The notes under the pieces are model-generated. The model was not told where the DNA came from. It saw nothing but the letters and a program-made list of their open reading frames with translations, and ran no database searches. From Edolisoma coerulescens (lineage: Eukaryota > Chordata > Aves > Passeriformes > Campephagidae), in the NCBI GenBank assembly GCA_013397115.1, contig VWZW01004127.1:62001-126000 (forward strand): a stretch of 64,000 nucleotides of DNA, given 5' to 3'. The position numbers and the translations under genes are program-made. Each line of letters opens with the position of its first letter. Position 1 is the first letter of the stretch. Below are positions 36,865 to 47,545 of this stretch, piece after piece.

Positions 36865-36990
36865 GAACCACCTGTGAAACATTCAAGGTCTCTGTCCCCA
36901 AAGAGCTCTTTTAGAGAGTCAGAGGAGCTAAAGAAGCTTAAAATAGCTGAAAGGAAGATTGAAAACTTAGAGAAGACACTACAGCTAAAG
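36865..36990 (+). CDS. CNTLN: CNTLN coding exon D (Ser-rich patch plus coiled coil)
   Basis: The exon is 126 nt, 42 codons, phase 0 to phase 0, with acceptor ttctccag and donor AAG|gtgaac. It encodes EPPVKHSRSLSPKSSF followed by RESEELKKLKIAERKIENL and EKTLQLK. Human centlein has EPPVKRSRSLSPKSSF and KAERKIENLEKALQLK at the same place, so identity is very high and assignment is secure. The first half is basic and serine-rich with SP dipeptides, a plausible substrate for proline-directed kinases (inference). The second half resumes the coiled coil. Confidence 0.97.
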
Positions 36991-38945
36991 GTGAACATTA
37001 AATAAAAATAAATAAAAAGCCTGCTGGCTATAAGCTTGCATAAAGATATACCAAAACAAACAGACATTTTAAAAATTAAAAATACACGTATTGTTATGGA
37101 CTGTAAGTGTGTTTGGATCAGAGAGCACTCTCCATTAGTTTACATTTTTGCTTTACAGTGTGAATAACCCTGCAGTCCTGTGGAAGCTTAATTGAGCTAT
37201 CATCAATAACACGTACTTGTTAAATACATTTTCAGAGTTTGTGTTTGAGAATATATATTCTGAGAAATTTGTGTGTTCATAAGAAGTAAATCAGAGAGTA
37301 CAAACACTGAAAGTACAAAGAATTTTTTTTCTGTACAATAGAGCCCTACTTCAAAATGCCAAAGTCAATTACTTGAAACAGATTGACCCCTGGAAATCAT
37401 AAAAGTTATGGCTCAGTTAGTTGCTGGTCTAATAAATGCTGTTTAAAAAAAAACCAGCAACAATCCCCCTTGCTCCACCCCTCCACAGAATATCTTAATT
37501 GAGCATGTTTTACAATTTCTTATTTTATCCCTGTTTCACAGATTTTTGTAGTTGTGTTTTTGTTGGTTTCGTTTTTTGCTACATAAATACAGTACCTTTT
37601 GAACAAACTATTGGTTTAAAATTGCACCTCTGAATGCAAAACCCTGAGTCGCATTTTCTCAAGCATGTAAAATTCATCCTCTCCTCCGTCTCTTCTGTCT
37701 CCTCCTTCTCTTTTTTTGTTGCTTATCTTTGTTCAGTTATGGAATTTGGAAGATATTTTCAAGTATGTATAGCCTAAAGGAGAATTGATTATATTGAATA
37801 TGCTGTGATAAATGTTAGGTAAGTGAAAAATTTGGGAGCTCTACCAACCGTAGTGATAAGTCAATTTTAGAAAAATTGTAAATGGGAATTATATTTTAGC
37901 ACAAATGCCACAGTTGATCCATCTATATACTTGGGAGAGTTTAATGCATCATCTTAACACATGTAGAGTATATGGACAGGAAAGGTTATTTAGACTTCAG
38001 ATTCAGTCTTCCATGTTGTCTTGTTCCTGTAGACAGTAAATTAAGGGTTTTTTGTTTTTTCTCTTTGTTGAGAAATCTAAGGCATGTCCCACCAGCTATA
38101 CCTGAGAACTGGCCTTTGGGAGGCCTCCTGTTCATTAATTTTACTTGGCCTGCCTGACACTGGTGCTACAGATTATTCTGGAACTGTGGGCTGCATCTGT
38201 TCTGCCCTTGGAAGCAAAACTCCCACGTCAGTGCATATCGTTGTTGCCTTAAATGATAGGGAGCTCCACATTTCTTCTGGAATGAGGAGTGAAGGAGAGG
38301 AGATGCAGAAGAGAAAGAACTCTCTCTGCATAACCTTGTATAATAATTTGTACCATTCACCATACTGCCTTTACTTATCTTCTATTTAATCTTAAAGTAT
38401 AATTTAGAAATTGGTGCAGCTTTATGATGTTACAGGTATGGGATCTCTAACACAGACATGATGTCTTTAAGGGCTAAGTCTCCCCTTGAAAGTGAATGCA
38501 TGAAATTCTTGCGTTTTCTCTTGAAATTTCATCTGCTTGGCTTCTTTTGCAGAATGCTTTAATGGATTGAAAATAAGTTATAGAGACCCAGGTCAACATA
38601 ATAAGTTTTGGCACTACATTCATATTTCAATGAGGCTACTGCCAGCATGACAGTGAACTAGGCTGTCATAAAGTTAATGTTAGAATATTTCTATTGCTAG
38701 TCTGTGATTTCTTAATACTAGCCTTCTCTCAGGCATTGTTTCCAACAAAGAAAAATGGATTTGATCAGCATTTTCAAAACGGGTCCTTGCATTATTGTCC
38801 CTTCAAACAAAGTGTTGTCTATATGATTATTTGAAATATTCTTGCTCAGAGAAATGGTTGCTCTGTCAATACACACACTGATGATGCATGTCTGGAACAT
38901 GAAATTGTGACTTTATACATTAGTCCTTTTGAAAAATTGGTAACA

Positions 38946-38967
38946 NNNNNNNNNNNNNNNNNNNNNN
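38946..38967. other. assembly gap, 22 N
   Basis: A run of 22 N is followed at once by nine A residues. It lies inside intron D-E and does not touch an exon. The true gap size is unknown, and the poly-A edge suggests a homopolymer stopped the assembly. Confidence 0.97.
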
Positions 38968-41699
38968 AAAAAAAAAGAACAGCTCAATTTATGGGGTTTT
39001 CAGGAACAGGAATGCCCCAGTCAGTGGTGCAAAGGAGCAGAAAAGGTCAAGGTCCCATTCACAGGTTTTCCAGTTCTCTCATCTGACTCATTTCTGAACA
39101 AGAAAAGCTGGCTCTTACTAACTTTGTTGCTGATATAAATGCGGTGATCATATAAATTTAGAGTTTTTATACAGAATTGGCTTTGTTTCTGGAGGTACTA
39201 AAAAATAACAGAGCATGCCTGATTGCACCCTTGTTTACAGAAGAGAACCTGAAAATAAATAAGAGTATTTTTGGGATTTTAAATAAATTATCAAGCTGCT
39301 ACTTGGAATAGTCCAAAGCATAAGTACTTCAGTGTACTGTTGGTCTTTAAGAAGTGGGTAAGAGTTTGGTTGTTGAGAGGTAGGTATTTGATACAAACTA
39401 AGAATATGGTCATCTTCTCCTGTATTGCTCCTAGAGCTGTGATCGCTAGTGTAGCCTAGAGGAGATAATCCTGGCTTTAATTGGAGAGGTCTCAAAACCA
39501 AGAGGAGCTCTTCCCTTTGAATTTTCTCATCCTTTTTAGGTTCTAAAATTTTTGGAGGTAATTAATAAATGTATTGTAGAATATGTACATCAATCTTTAG
39601 GGCCACTTAATACTTATTTCTGTGAGCAAGACCACACTCACATTTACCTCAAATTTCATATATAGTCCTGTTCCATGCATAGTGTTCAAATGCTGAAAAT
39701 AGGTGAATATTGCAGCTTATCCACGTAACTGTTTGTGGAAGAAACTATTTTTGTGATGATTGTATGCCTCAGTTCTTGTAAGTCTAAGAACAGTAGTCAA
39801 ATAATTGAATGAGTGTAATTTTTTAAATTTTCTTTTTACTATAATAGAAGGTCAATTTGAAAAAAAAAATTGAATTAGTGATTAGAATCTTTTGACTTGT
39901 CTGAGCAGCCTGCCAAAAAAAAAAAAAAGGGCTTTTTTTCAAAGGCAGTTGGGTTTTTCCTCCTGCAGGTTGGACTTTGTGTTACTGTTTTTCATTATTG
40001 CATGGGAAGTACTATAGATGACAGTGGACAGCTGGAGTATAATCTGGAGGTCCAGCACTGCTAGAGATGGTTGTTCTGTCCCCTTTCTGTAAATATATAC
40101 AAAACTGTGCATGAGACAGTTTAGTTATTAAATATAACATAATTCAATCAGACAGAGACGGATCTAACAGATTATGGAAATTTCAGTGTATATTTAAAGT
40201 CCAGAAGTGCTTAATTCAATAGAGAGAGTGGTTAGGGCAGTTAATTGTCTAATTTCTATTTCTGCAAGAGCAGAGCAAGTGATAAGGGAAGGCAATAACT
40301 GTAACAGAATGGATAATAGAACAGGTAAGCAATAATGAAAAATGTAGATTCATAAATAGGAAAGGCCAAATTCTACAGTTGGTTGCATCTCTGAAAGGGC
40401 ATTGACACTAATAAGCTTCTGAGGATTTATGTTGAAGACATTATTTTCCAGTACCCTGCCAGACTTGACCAGTTTTTGCTAGCAATATCAACCATTCTCT
40501 GAACAGTCGTTTCATGAACTTCTCTTAAAAACACAACGTCTATAATTGGATTCTTATGAAAATTTTCTCTTGTAGTGTCAAGCAAAGCTAGGTAATGGTG
40601 TCTGTGTTCTTAGTCTATGATTTATATTGCTATTTATGTGATTGTTTTTAATATCATTGTGGTATTCACATGAGTCACTTAAAAACAGTCAAAAGTACTT
40701 TTTAAACAATTCAAAATTTATAAATGTATTTGGTTTAGATGTTGTTTCAGAAAAAAAAACCTACCACCACCACTTTGGGAAAGTATTTAATGGTAAGGTC
40801 ACTTTGGACCTGATTCTGTTCCTAAATCATCTCTTTGTGTTTCCTGAGTCACTTCCAGAAAACTTCTGGAATTTTGTATATAGTACCATTTGAAACTTTA
40901 CCTGGTATCTTTCAACTCTGTGCATCATGAAAGCTGGGCTACATTTGATAAGCCAGGTTTAGTATAGGTACTTTGTAGTTAGCAGTACTCCAGAAACCCT
41001 TGCCATGTTTTTATAGTGGGATTCAATTTTTATTGTTTGCAGCTCTGACTATCGGTCTGTCTAATTCATTGACTAATGCTGAAAAGCCCTCCTTGCATAT
41101 AAGCAGTAAATATTTGCAAATAAAGTGTTGTGATTTATTTAGTTCTGTAGTTGCTCTGCAAGCAGAGTTCCCATTGAAGTGAGAATGAAGCTCTGATTGC
41201 AAATTTTGCTACAGCATAATGAATTCTTTGCTGATGAATTCTTTACTAGTGTATGCCAGAGTTTGACTTGCTTTATACTGTGAAATGCCTCTTCTTAGTG
41301 TTAATTTTGTTTTCCAGAGCACTGTATTGTCATTTAGGAAAGTCTGCTTTTAAGCTTACATGATGGTATCCTGTAATAGAAATCAAGGTTTATTTTACTT
41401 ATTGTTTTGTACATTTTTTTGGTATGGTTTGATTACATAAAAGCCATTGTAAGAATTTTTTTATTTCTTGTTTGCTGCATTACTAGAGGACAAAGTCTGG
41501 GTGTCGCAGGTGTATATTTACTTAGAGAAACAATATGTGAAGAAGTCTTGAAGCTATTTAAATTCAGATTTTTTTCATGTGGCCAGTATTTCCCTTGAAA
41601 ATACATCGATCAGTTTTTCAGTGGGAAAAAAAAGAGTAGTTTGAATGAAAAAACAGTGCCAACAATCCTTTTTCAGTGTATGTGTTTTTAAATGTATTA

Positions 41700-41715
41700 G
41701 GCGAATGCATTCGCC
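41700..41715. repeat. 16-bp perfect palindrome
   Basis: GGCGAATGCATTCGCC is self-complementary and contains two CpG sites, unusual in this CpG-poor intron. It lies about 260 bp upstream of exon E. Confidence 0.95.
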
Positions 41716-41977
41716 AGATGAAAGCTGACATTTTGATAGTAAATTTTTGAAACTTTCAGCGCATGAAAATATTATTTAAGTGAATTGCCAAATCAGCAAA
41801 ATTTTCCAAAGTAGTAATAAGAAAACCTTGACTTCAAGGACTGTGATTCGTGATCTTTCTGCTTAGATTTCTGAGTATCATGGTAGTTGTTAAAAGAGAA
41901 CTTTTGTTCCATGTGATCTGTCTAACAGTCTCTTATATTTTGTCCAACTCTAGTTTTGTTTTTCTGGTTTCATATAG

Positions 41978-42099
41978 TCTCGAGAATCTTATGAGCTAGG
42001 AGCAGCCTATGGAAAACACGAAGAGAGGCTGCAGATGTTACAGACCAACTACAGAGCACTAAAAGAGCAATTAAAGCAATTGGAAGAGGGCGATAGCAG
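41978..42099 (+). CDS. CNTLN: CNTLN coding exon E (coiled coil)
   Basis: The exon is 122 nt, with acceptor catatag and a perfect donor, CAG|gtaagt. It starts in phase 0 after exon D and ends with two bases (AG) of a split codon. It encodes SRESYELGAAYGKHE, then ERLQMLQTNYRALKEQLKQ and LEEGDS. The human counterpart reads SQENDELRDAHEKRK then ERLQMLQTNYRAVKEQLKQ. The second half is almost unchanged, while the first half (residues 6-13 of the exon) is clearly more diverged than the neighbouring exons. The intron from exon D is about 5.0 kb. Confidence 0.96.
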
Positions 42100-44855
42100 G
42101 TAAGTTACATAGCTCATTAAAAACATTTTCCTTACACAAAAAATCTGAATAGAAGTATTACGTAGGTATTCAAAAGAGAATTTGATTTGAAAGAAGAAGC
42201 AAGATGTGGTGGTTGAGACTATCCTTTGTTAAAGCAGAATACATGGCTTACCCCTGTATGAGAAAAATTATAGTTGAAACCAAGAGGAAATATATTGAGC
42301 TGATGCCTTGACTTATTTTATTTAGTATCTCATTGTGAGCCTGAGTGCTGGACAAAGGTCTGCTAGGACTGCTTGGTTGTGTTTGTCTAATTCCACACTC
42401 AATTATTTTGTTGACTGTGTATGTTTTTAATTTTCTGCAACACAACAGTTGCTCATTATGTTTCAAATAGTTTTCAAAAATAGTTTTATTCATTAAAATA
42501 TAGAAATAATACTCTCTCTAGCATTTAGTGATTGAAATATTAACTGAAGCTAAAATCTCCTTCCTTATAGGGAAAAAATAATATGTGCATGAAAGCAGGG
42601 TGTTTTCATCTGTTAAAGTATTTAAAAATAAATTATTTTTGGTAATTTTACCAAAAAATGCAGTAATATATCTTTATTAATGGAAAGAGGAAAGACTTTA
42701 CCACATAAAATTTGCATAATGAACATTCTGTATACCATTCTCCCTTAGGTTCTATACAGAACAGTGAAAATTTTATGCAGAAATTCTTCTTGGTTTTTAA
42801 GTCCTTAGCAGACAGAATTTTTGGTAAACAGATGCAATTTGGATATGAAAACATGTCTTATCAGTTCAGTTATCAAACACTGCTGTTTTTCAGGACCAGT
42901 TTCAAGAAAGTAATTTCCTTGTGGCTTTAGCAGGGCTTTAGCATGCACCTACAGCTCAGTAAACACATGTTTTTCTAAAAATAATTATTTGTGCAGTTAG
43001 AACAATAGTGATTAATCTTGACACTAACTTTATAACTCTCTTTGAACAAAAAGAGAGTCACAGAAAATGCTGCAAAACTGGTAGCTGTTCAGAGTCCTGG
43101 GTGACATAAAGCATCCTACTGTGAATGATAAACTGTTCCTCATATATAAGTAATGCTATGGCCTATCTTAGTAGATTTGCATTGCTTTGATATACTAGCA
43201 CTTACTTAGGAGTGGTTTGTCTTAAAAAAAAAGTGGATGAAAACAATGGTAAAGTACAAAATTGCCACAGGCATTGGTGGTAGCACAGGAGCATTTTTTG
43301 AAATACTCAAGCATAATGACAAATATACTTGTTTAAATTATAATGAAAAGCTTTTGTTTACTTAGGAAAAATACGGATTTTTTTTTCTTCTAGCGCACTG
43401 TTTTAAATTTAGTGCAATCTTGAAGTGACTAAGGGATGATAATTACTATATTCAATAAAATTGTTTAATTCTATGTCTATACCTAAACAGGCGTTCATAT
43501 CCACTGAGAGGCCAAGGCTAAAAAGATTAAAAAATTGAGCTAGATAAAGACAGTAAAATCTTAAACTTGACATGCAGTGAAGCACTGGGTGTTCTGGTTC
43601 TGATAGCTGAAAAAAAAATGAAAAAGAAAATGGAAAGAGAAACAAAGCTGACTTCTGTTTTAAGTAAATGAGACCAGCTTGTGTTATAACAGGAATGTAT
43701 TTGGGAAAAGTAGATATTGGGGAAAATATAATGCTCAGTCTTCACTTAGTCATCTGATTTTTTCATCAGTATTTAAGATGAGCTGAAAATAACAGGGTTT
43801 CTACAATTTTTGTCATCAGAATAGAATTGTATGAAGCCACACTAAAGGAGGTTTGGTTTTCATTTTTAATATGCTTAAAAAAAGGAAAGTAGACAAGACA
43901 CAAATAAAAGCAGTCTGTAACAATAAGACTCTGTTATTCTGGTATCTCAGAAAGCTGTATAGTGTTGCTGTAATGTAAATCACGCATTTAGAGCTCAGTA
44001 TCATGTGCTTATGTGGCATTTCAGATCCTCTGTAAGTGATGGAGGACCCCATTGTCCTTATTCTTCATAGATTAGTATCTGTTATTGAGATGGCAGCTGA
44101 TGGGACCTAATCCACCTGTCAGTGTACATACAACTTGCCCTGATGTACGTGACTGCAAAGATGATGGGGGCCTTAGGAGGTTACCACATTGTCTAAGAGT
44201 TTATTTCTATGCCCAGTAGGAATTTAGATTGCAGAATTTTAAATTAATTTCATAAAGGATTTTTTAATACAATTTTTATGTTTGGCTTTAGTAAAATACC
44301 TAAAAATATTTTAATTACAGAAAAACTGTTAAATACTTCAATTTTATTTTTCAGTGCTTCTAAAGTCAATATGCTTTTTCTTAATACATCATGTTGTCCG
44401 TAGATAATTAGTTTTTTCATTAAACTGTAGAACAACAGTTTGATTTAGAGTGGGCATTAGTTGCAACTTCCAGATTGGCTTGCTGGGGCTTTAGGGGAGC
44501 TGATGGCTCTCCCTTTATTTTCAAGAGATTATGTGATGATTTTAACTTCTTCTTTCTCATACCAGTATTTGAAGTAATGTTATCAGAATGTGGGTGACAT
44601 TATTCTGCCGCATGTCACCTGGGAGGCATGGTGTCATAGTAGCACAATATATGTCTGAAATGATGTAATTGAACTTCTCTTTATTAGGACAGTTAAGGTT
44701 TCATGCCTCAGAATGTATACTTCATGCAAAATTTAGATTCACTGGATGCTGTACTTGAAAATAGGTATTTTCTGAAAGCAAGGGTTCTTTTATTCTGGTT
44801 CTCCTAAAACATTTAGATATTTGAAAAAAAAAAACCTGTTCTTACTCATAAACAG
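42100..44855 (+). other. CNTLN: CNTLN intron E-F
   Basis: About 2.8 kb, the shortest certain intron in the window. AT-rich and without recognised repeats or conserved frames. Open frames on the minus strand near 43.4-44.0 kb have random-looking composition. Confidence 0.8.
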
Positions 44856-44981
44856 GCTTGAAAATAGTAAAAGCAGATACCAGCATACAGGCTCCTGTCA
44901 GCTTTGTCAAGAGGATCCTGATGTGGTGTGGAATGAACTGGCTTTTTTCAAAAGGGAGCGGAAAAAGCTGTAGATTGAGAA
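44856..44981 (+). CDS. CNTLN: CNTLN coding exon F, carrying an in-frame TAG
   Basis: The exon is 126 nt, with acceptor ataaacag and donor GAA|gtgagt. The first base completes an Arg codon from exon E (AG+G), and the last two bases (AA) join the A of exon G to give Lys. It reads LENSKSRYQHTG, then QLCQEDPDVVWNELAFFKRE, then RKKL, then TAG at 44971-44973, then IE. Human centlein has QEDSDAVWNELAYFKREN followed by QELMIQK, so the stop falls where human has Met. No frame change is needed to reach it, and downstream codons continue to match human in the same frame. The exon is otherwise intact, with correct splice sites. Translation would end here unless the allele is unusual, the base call is wrong, or the alternative donor at 44970 is used. 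Confidence 0.92.
44970..44971 (+). promoter_or_regulatory. CNTLN: possible alternative 5' splice site that would skip the stop
   Basis: The GT formed by the last base of the Leu codon and the first base of the TAG gives the donor-like string GCT|gtagat. Splicing here would shorten exon F by 12 nt to 114 nt, leave CT to join the A of exon G as a Leu codon, and keep the frame (KRERKK-L-LNLKEELD). Four codons including the stop would be lost. The match to the donor consensus is weak, so this is a hypothesis only. Confidence 0.25.
44971..44973 (+). other. CNTLN: premature stop codon (TAG) in CNTLN exon F
   Basis: The TAG is in the same frame as VWNELAFFKRE upstream and, across the splice, LNLKEELDQMRIH downstream. 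It lies 38 codons after the split codon that opens the exon and 8 bases before the donor. With downstream introns present, a transcript using the normal donor would be a predicted target of nonsense-mediated decay (general rule). A one-base change such as TTG to TAG would explain it. Confidence 0.88.
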
Positions 44982-45119
44982 GTGAGTTTGTGTCTAAAAT
45001 GGTGTTTAAGTAAAGAAACATACTGGGTTTTTTCTGAAGTGCTTTACAGGCCATACAAGAGGAATTTCTTGCAAAATTCTGTTATAAAAACATCTACCAA
45101 AAGCAGAAAAGGAAAACAT

Positions 45120-45650
45120 CAGCTTTTTTTTTCCTTCCTTCTCTCTCCCCCTTAAATCAGTGACAAGTTACAAGTTTGCTAGCACTAACAGAAACTGTAT
45201 TCCATGATCTAGGGATTGTGTTAATTAATGTGGCTCTCATCTGTTGGAGGTGTCGCTCTTCATTAGCCTGTATTTTACACACTGCCGTGCTTCATTTTTG
45301 GAATGAGGTGGTGAGGGGATAACCTAGCCAGCCATCCTTGTTTGATCTCTGTGATACATACGCAATGCAGAATGCCTCAGCTCTCTTGGTTCCCTGCCCT
45401 GTCCTGCTAATCCCAGCTGAGCTCATTATGGTGTAGCCTTGCTGCTACTCCTGGAGCCAGAGCTGTCCAAGCTAATTACTGGTAGCAGCAGAGCTGCCTG
45501 TTAAGGGTCTGGTGTGGATCTGCTAACATGGTCCTTGGTAGTGACCTGCAAAAAGCACGAGGGAGTTGCTCTCTTTCTTGCTGTGCACAGCCTGTCCTTT
45601 GGGTTTAGTGCTGATCCCTTCACACAGCTCTTTCAGCTGTAGTAAGTGTA
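45120..45650. promoter_or_regulatory. candidate conserved noncoding block
   Basis: Starting about 140 bp past exon F, a 500-bp segment of balanced composition with no repeat signature. It includes gtgttaattaatgtgg (homeodomain-type TTAATTAA), cttcattagcctgta, CAGCTGAGCTC near 45415 and agctaattactgg. The contrast with AT-rich flanks suggests selection, but this is inferred from texture. Confidence 0.35.
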
Positions 45651-47287
45651 AAACTTGGTGAAGGAAACTCTTACTTTAGAAAACATACAGTTTGCTGCTT
45701 TGATCTCATAATTCATAGGCTATTACACTCAGCCAGGCAAAGTAAAAAAATGTCCTTTTATACTAGACAAAAGGAAGTTAGTATGGTATAATTAGCCCTT
45801 TGCTGTGATTTAACACTTTCTGTAAGTCACAATGATTTTTTTGTTTTAATTTAAGAATCAAGACATCATAGAAAGTTTTATTCAGACTTTGTTTTTGTCA
45901 GCATTAAAGAAAATGTGTTTTCCCGATGGGTCACAATGTAAACCCATTTTGTGGCGATACCATGAAGGCGGCTATCACAGAATTTCAACAGCAGCAAATT
46001 GTTATGTACTATGTAAGTCCTTGTGTTGACCATAAGGTCCCTTGGTGTATTATAGGCAGTATTGCCAGTAGCTGTGTTACATGGGGTATTCTTATATCTG
46101 CCAGTTAAAACTGTGTGCCTGTTCTTATCACTTTGTTGTCATATCTTTGTTTCCTGTTTTGAAGCTATAACAACGAATTATCACATGCAATTATTTTGCG
46201 GGTTTTCATTTTTTATTTTTATGTAGGAAAGAACGCTTTCCTGCCATATATGTAATTCTCCTTCCATCACTAATGAACACATTCACCACAGGCAATAGTA
46301 ACTCAAGAGCAATAACGTAAGCCTCTTTTTTCTCACAAAGCCATGCAAGAGAGATTGCTTATGTATTGTGCACACCCTGAAGGTTGGTACAATTGGACTG
46401 CTTTTCCAGAGTTCCTGTGCAGTCACATTTATGGGAACATCCTAATGTCTGGTATGTTGCAGATCATTGACCTTGACTAAGCTGTGGTGAGGTGGCATGA
46501 GCAAACAGTTGAGCTCTTCGAAATACAGAATTTATAAGACAAAACGGGTTCATAAAATTCTGCATAGTAAGTACTTAGTAAGAAGCCAGTGCAGCATTGT
46601 CTTCATTTAGGTGAACTCCTTGTTGTGGGTTTAGGTGCTGTTTGGCTCCTTATGGGCAATGTCACTTTTTGTTAGTTGAAGTTAGGAAGAAATGAATGCA
46701 TAACTGTGGGGTTAATATCTGTCTTTCTCTAATTATGACAGTCTTTAATTTGTTGAAGGAAGTCACTATTTCAGGATTTCAGCTCATTTTCTTAAGAAAT
46801 TCAATACTAAATTTATTGTACTTTTTAGATCTGTGGATAGAGCTTCTTTATGTTGCATATATTGTTTTTTAAATTCTGTGGATAAAGGATATGATCTATG
46901 GAGTTGGACCAGTAACTTACATGTGTAATTTTACAAGCAATGTAAGCAAATCAGGTTAGCCCATAGTTTTTGTGAAAGCACTTAGTTTAAAAGACTCTAC
47001 TGGTTGTTACCTTAAGTTGACATAGAACATGCATAAATCAAAACCAGTGCACCATTGCCTAAAGAAGAATGTCTGTGTAGGGATTTTATTATAGTTTCAG
47101 TAGTTTTAACTTTAATATGTGCAATTTCTCTCTCTGACTAGGCCAAAGAGTGAGTGTTACGAAGATAGGATTATTTGTTGTTGCTTGTTTATGTATTTAA
47201 TCTGTAAGAAAGATTTCTCTCCCATCTTCTGAGGGGAGAGCAATAATGTAAAATGTCTTTAATATGCACATACACTAATCATGTTTT

Positions 47288-47545
47288 TAGCCCTCCACTG
47301 GACCTGCTCCAGGGGCTCCATGTCTCACTGGTACTGAGGAGCCCAGAACTGGACACAGCGCTCCAGATGTGGCCTCATCAGGGCTGAGCAGAGAGGCAGG
47401 ATCCCCTTCTTCAACCGGCTGCCAATATTCTTCCTAATGCACCACCAGGACAGACTGCTGGCTCATGGACATCTTGTTGACGAGAAGGACCTCCAGGTCC
47501 CATAGAACTGCTTCACCGCACATCCAGTTGTTCTCCTACTTGATT
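47288..47545 (-). mobile_element. CR1 internal fragment, minus strand
   Basis: Plus-strand phrases ccctccactggacctgctcc, gaggagcccagaactggaca, cagatgtggcctcatcaggg and ggacctccaggtcc are the reverse complement of the CR1 3' coding region. Truncated at both ends. Confidence 0.93.

Larger units (their letters stand above)
36991..41977 (+). other. CNTLN: CNTLN intron D-E
   Basis: About 5.0 kb of AT-rich DNA, including an assembly gap (38946-38967) and a 16-bp palindrome (41700-41715). The segment 38080-38330 has higher GC than its surroundings but no convincing frame or repeat match. No other feature was recognised. Confidence 0.75.
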
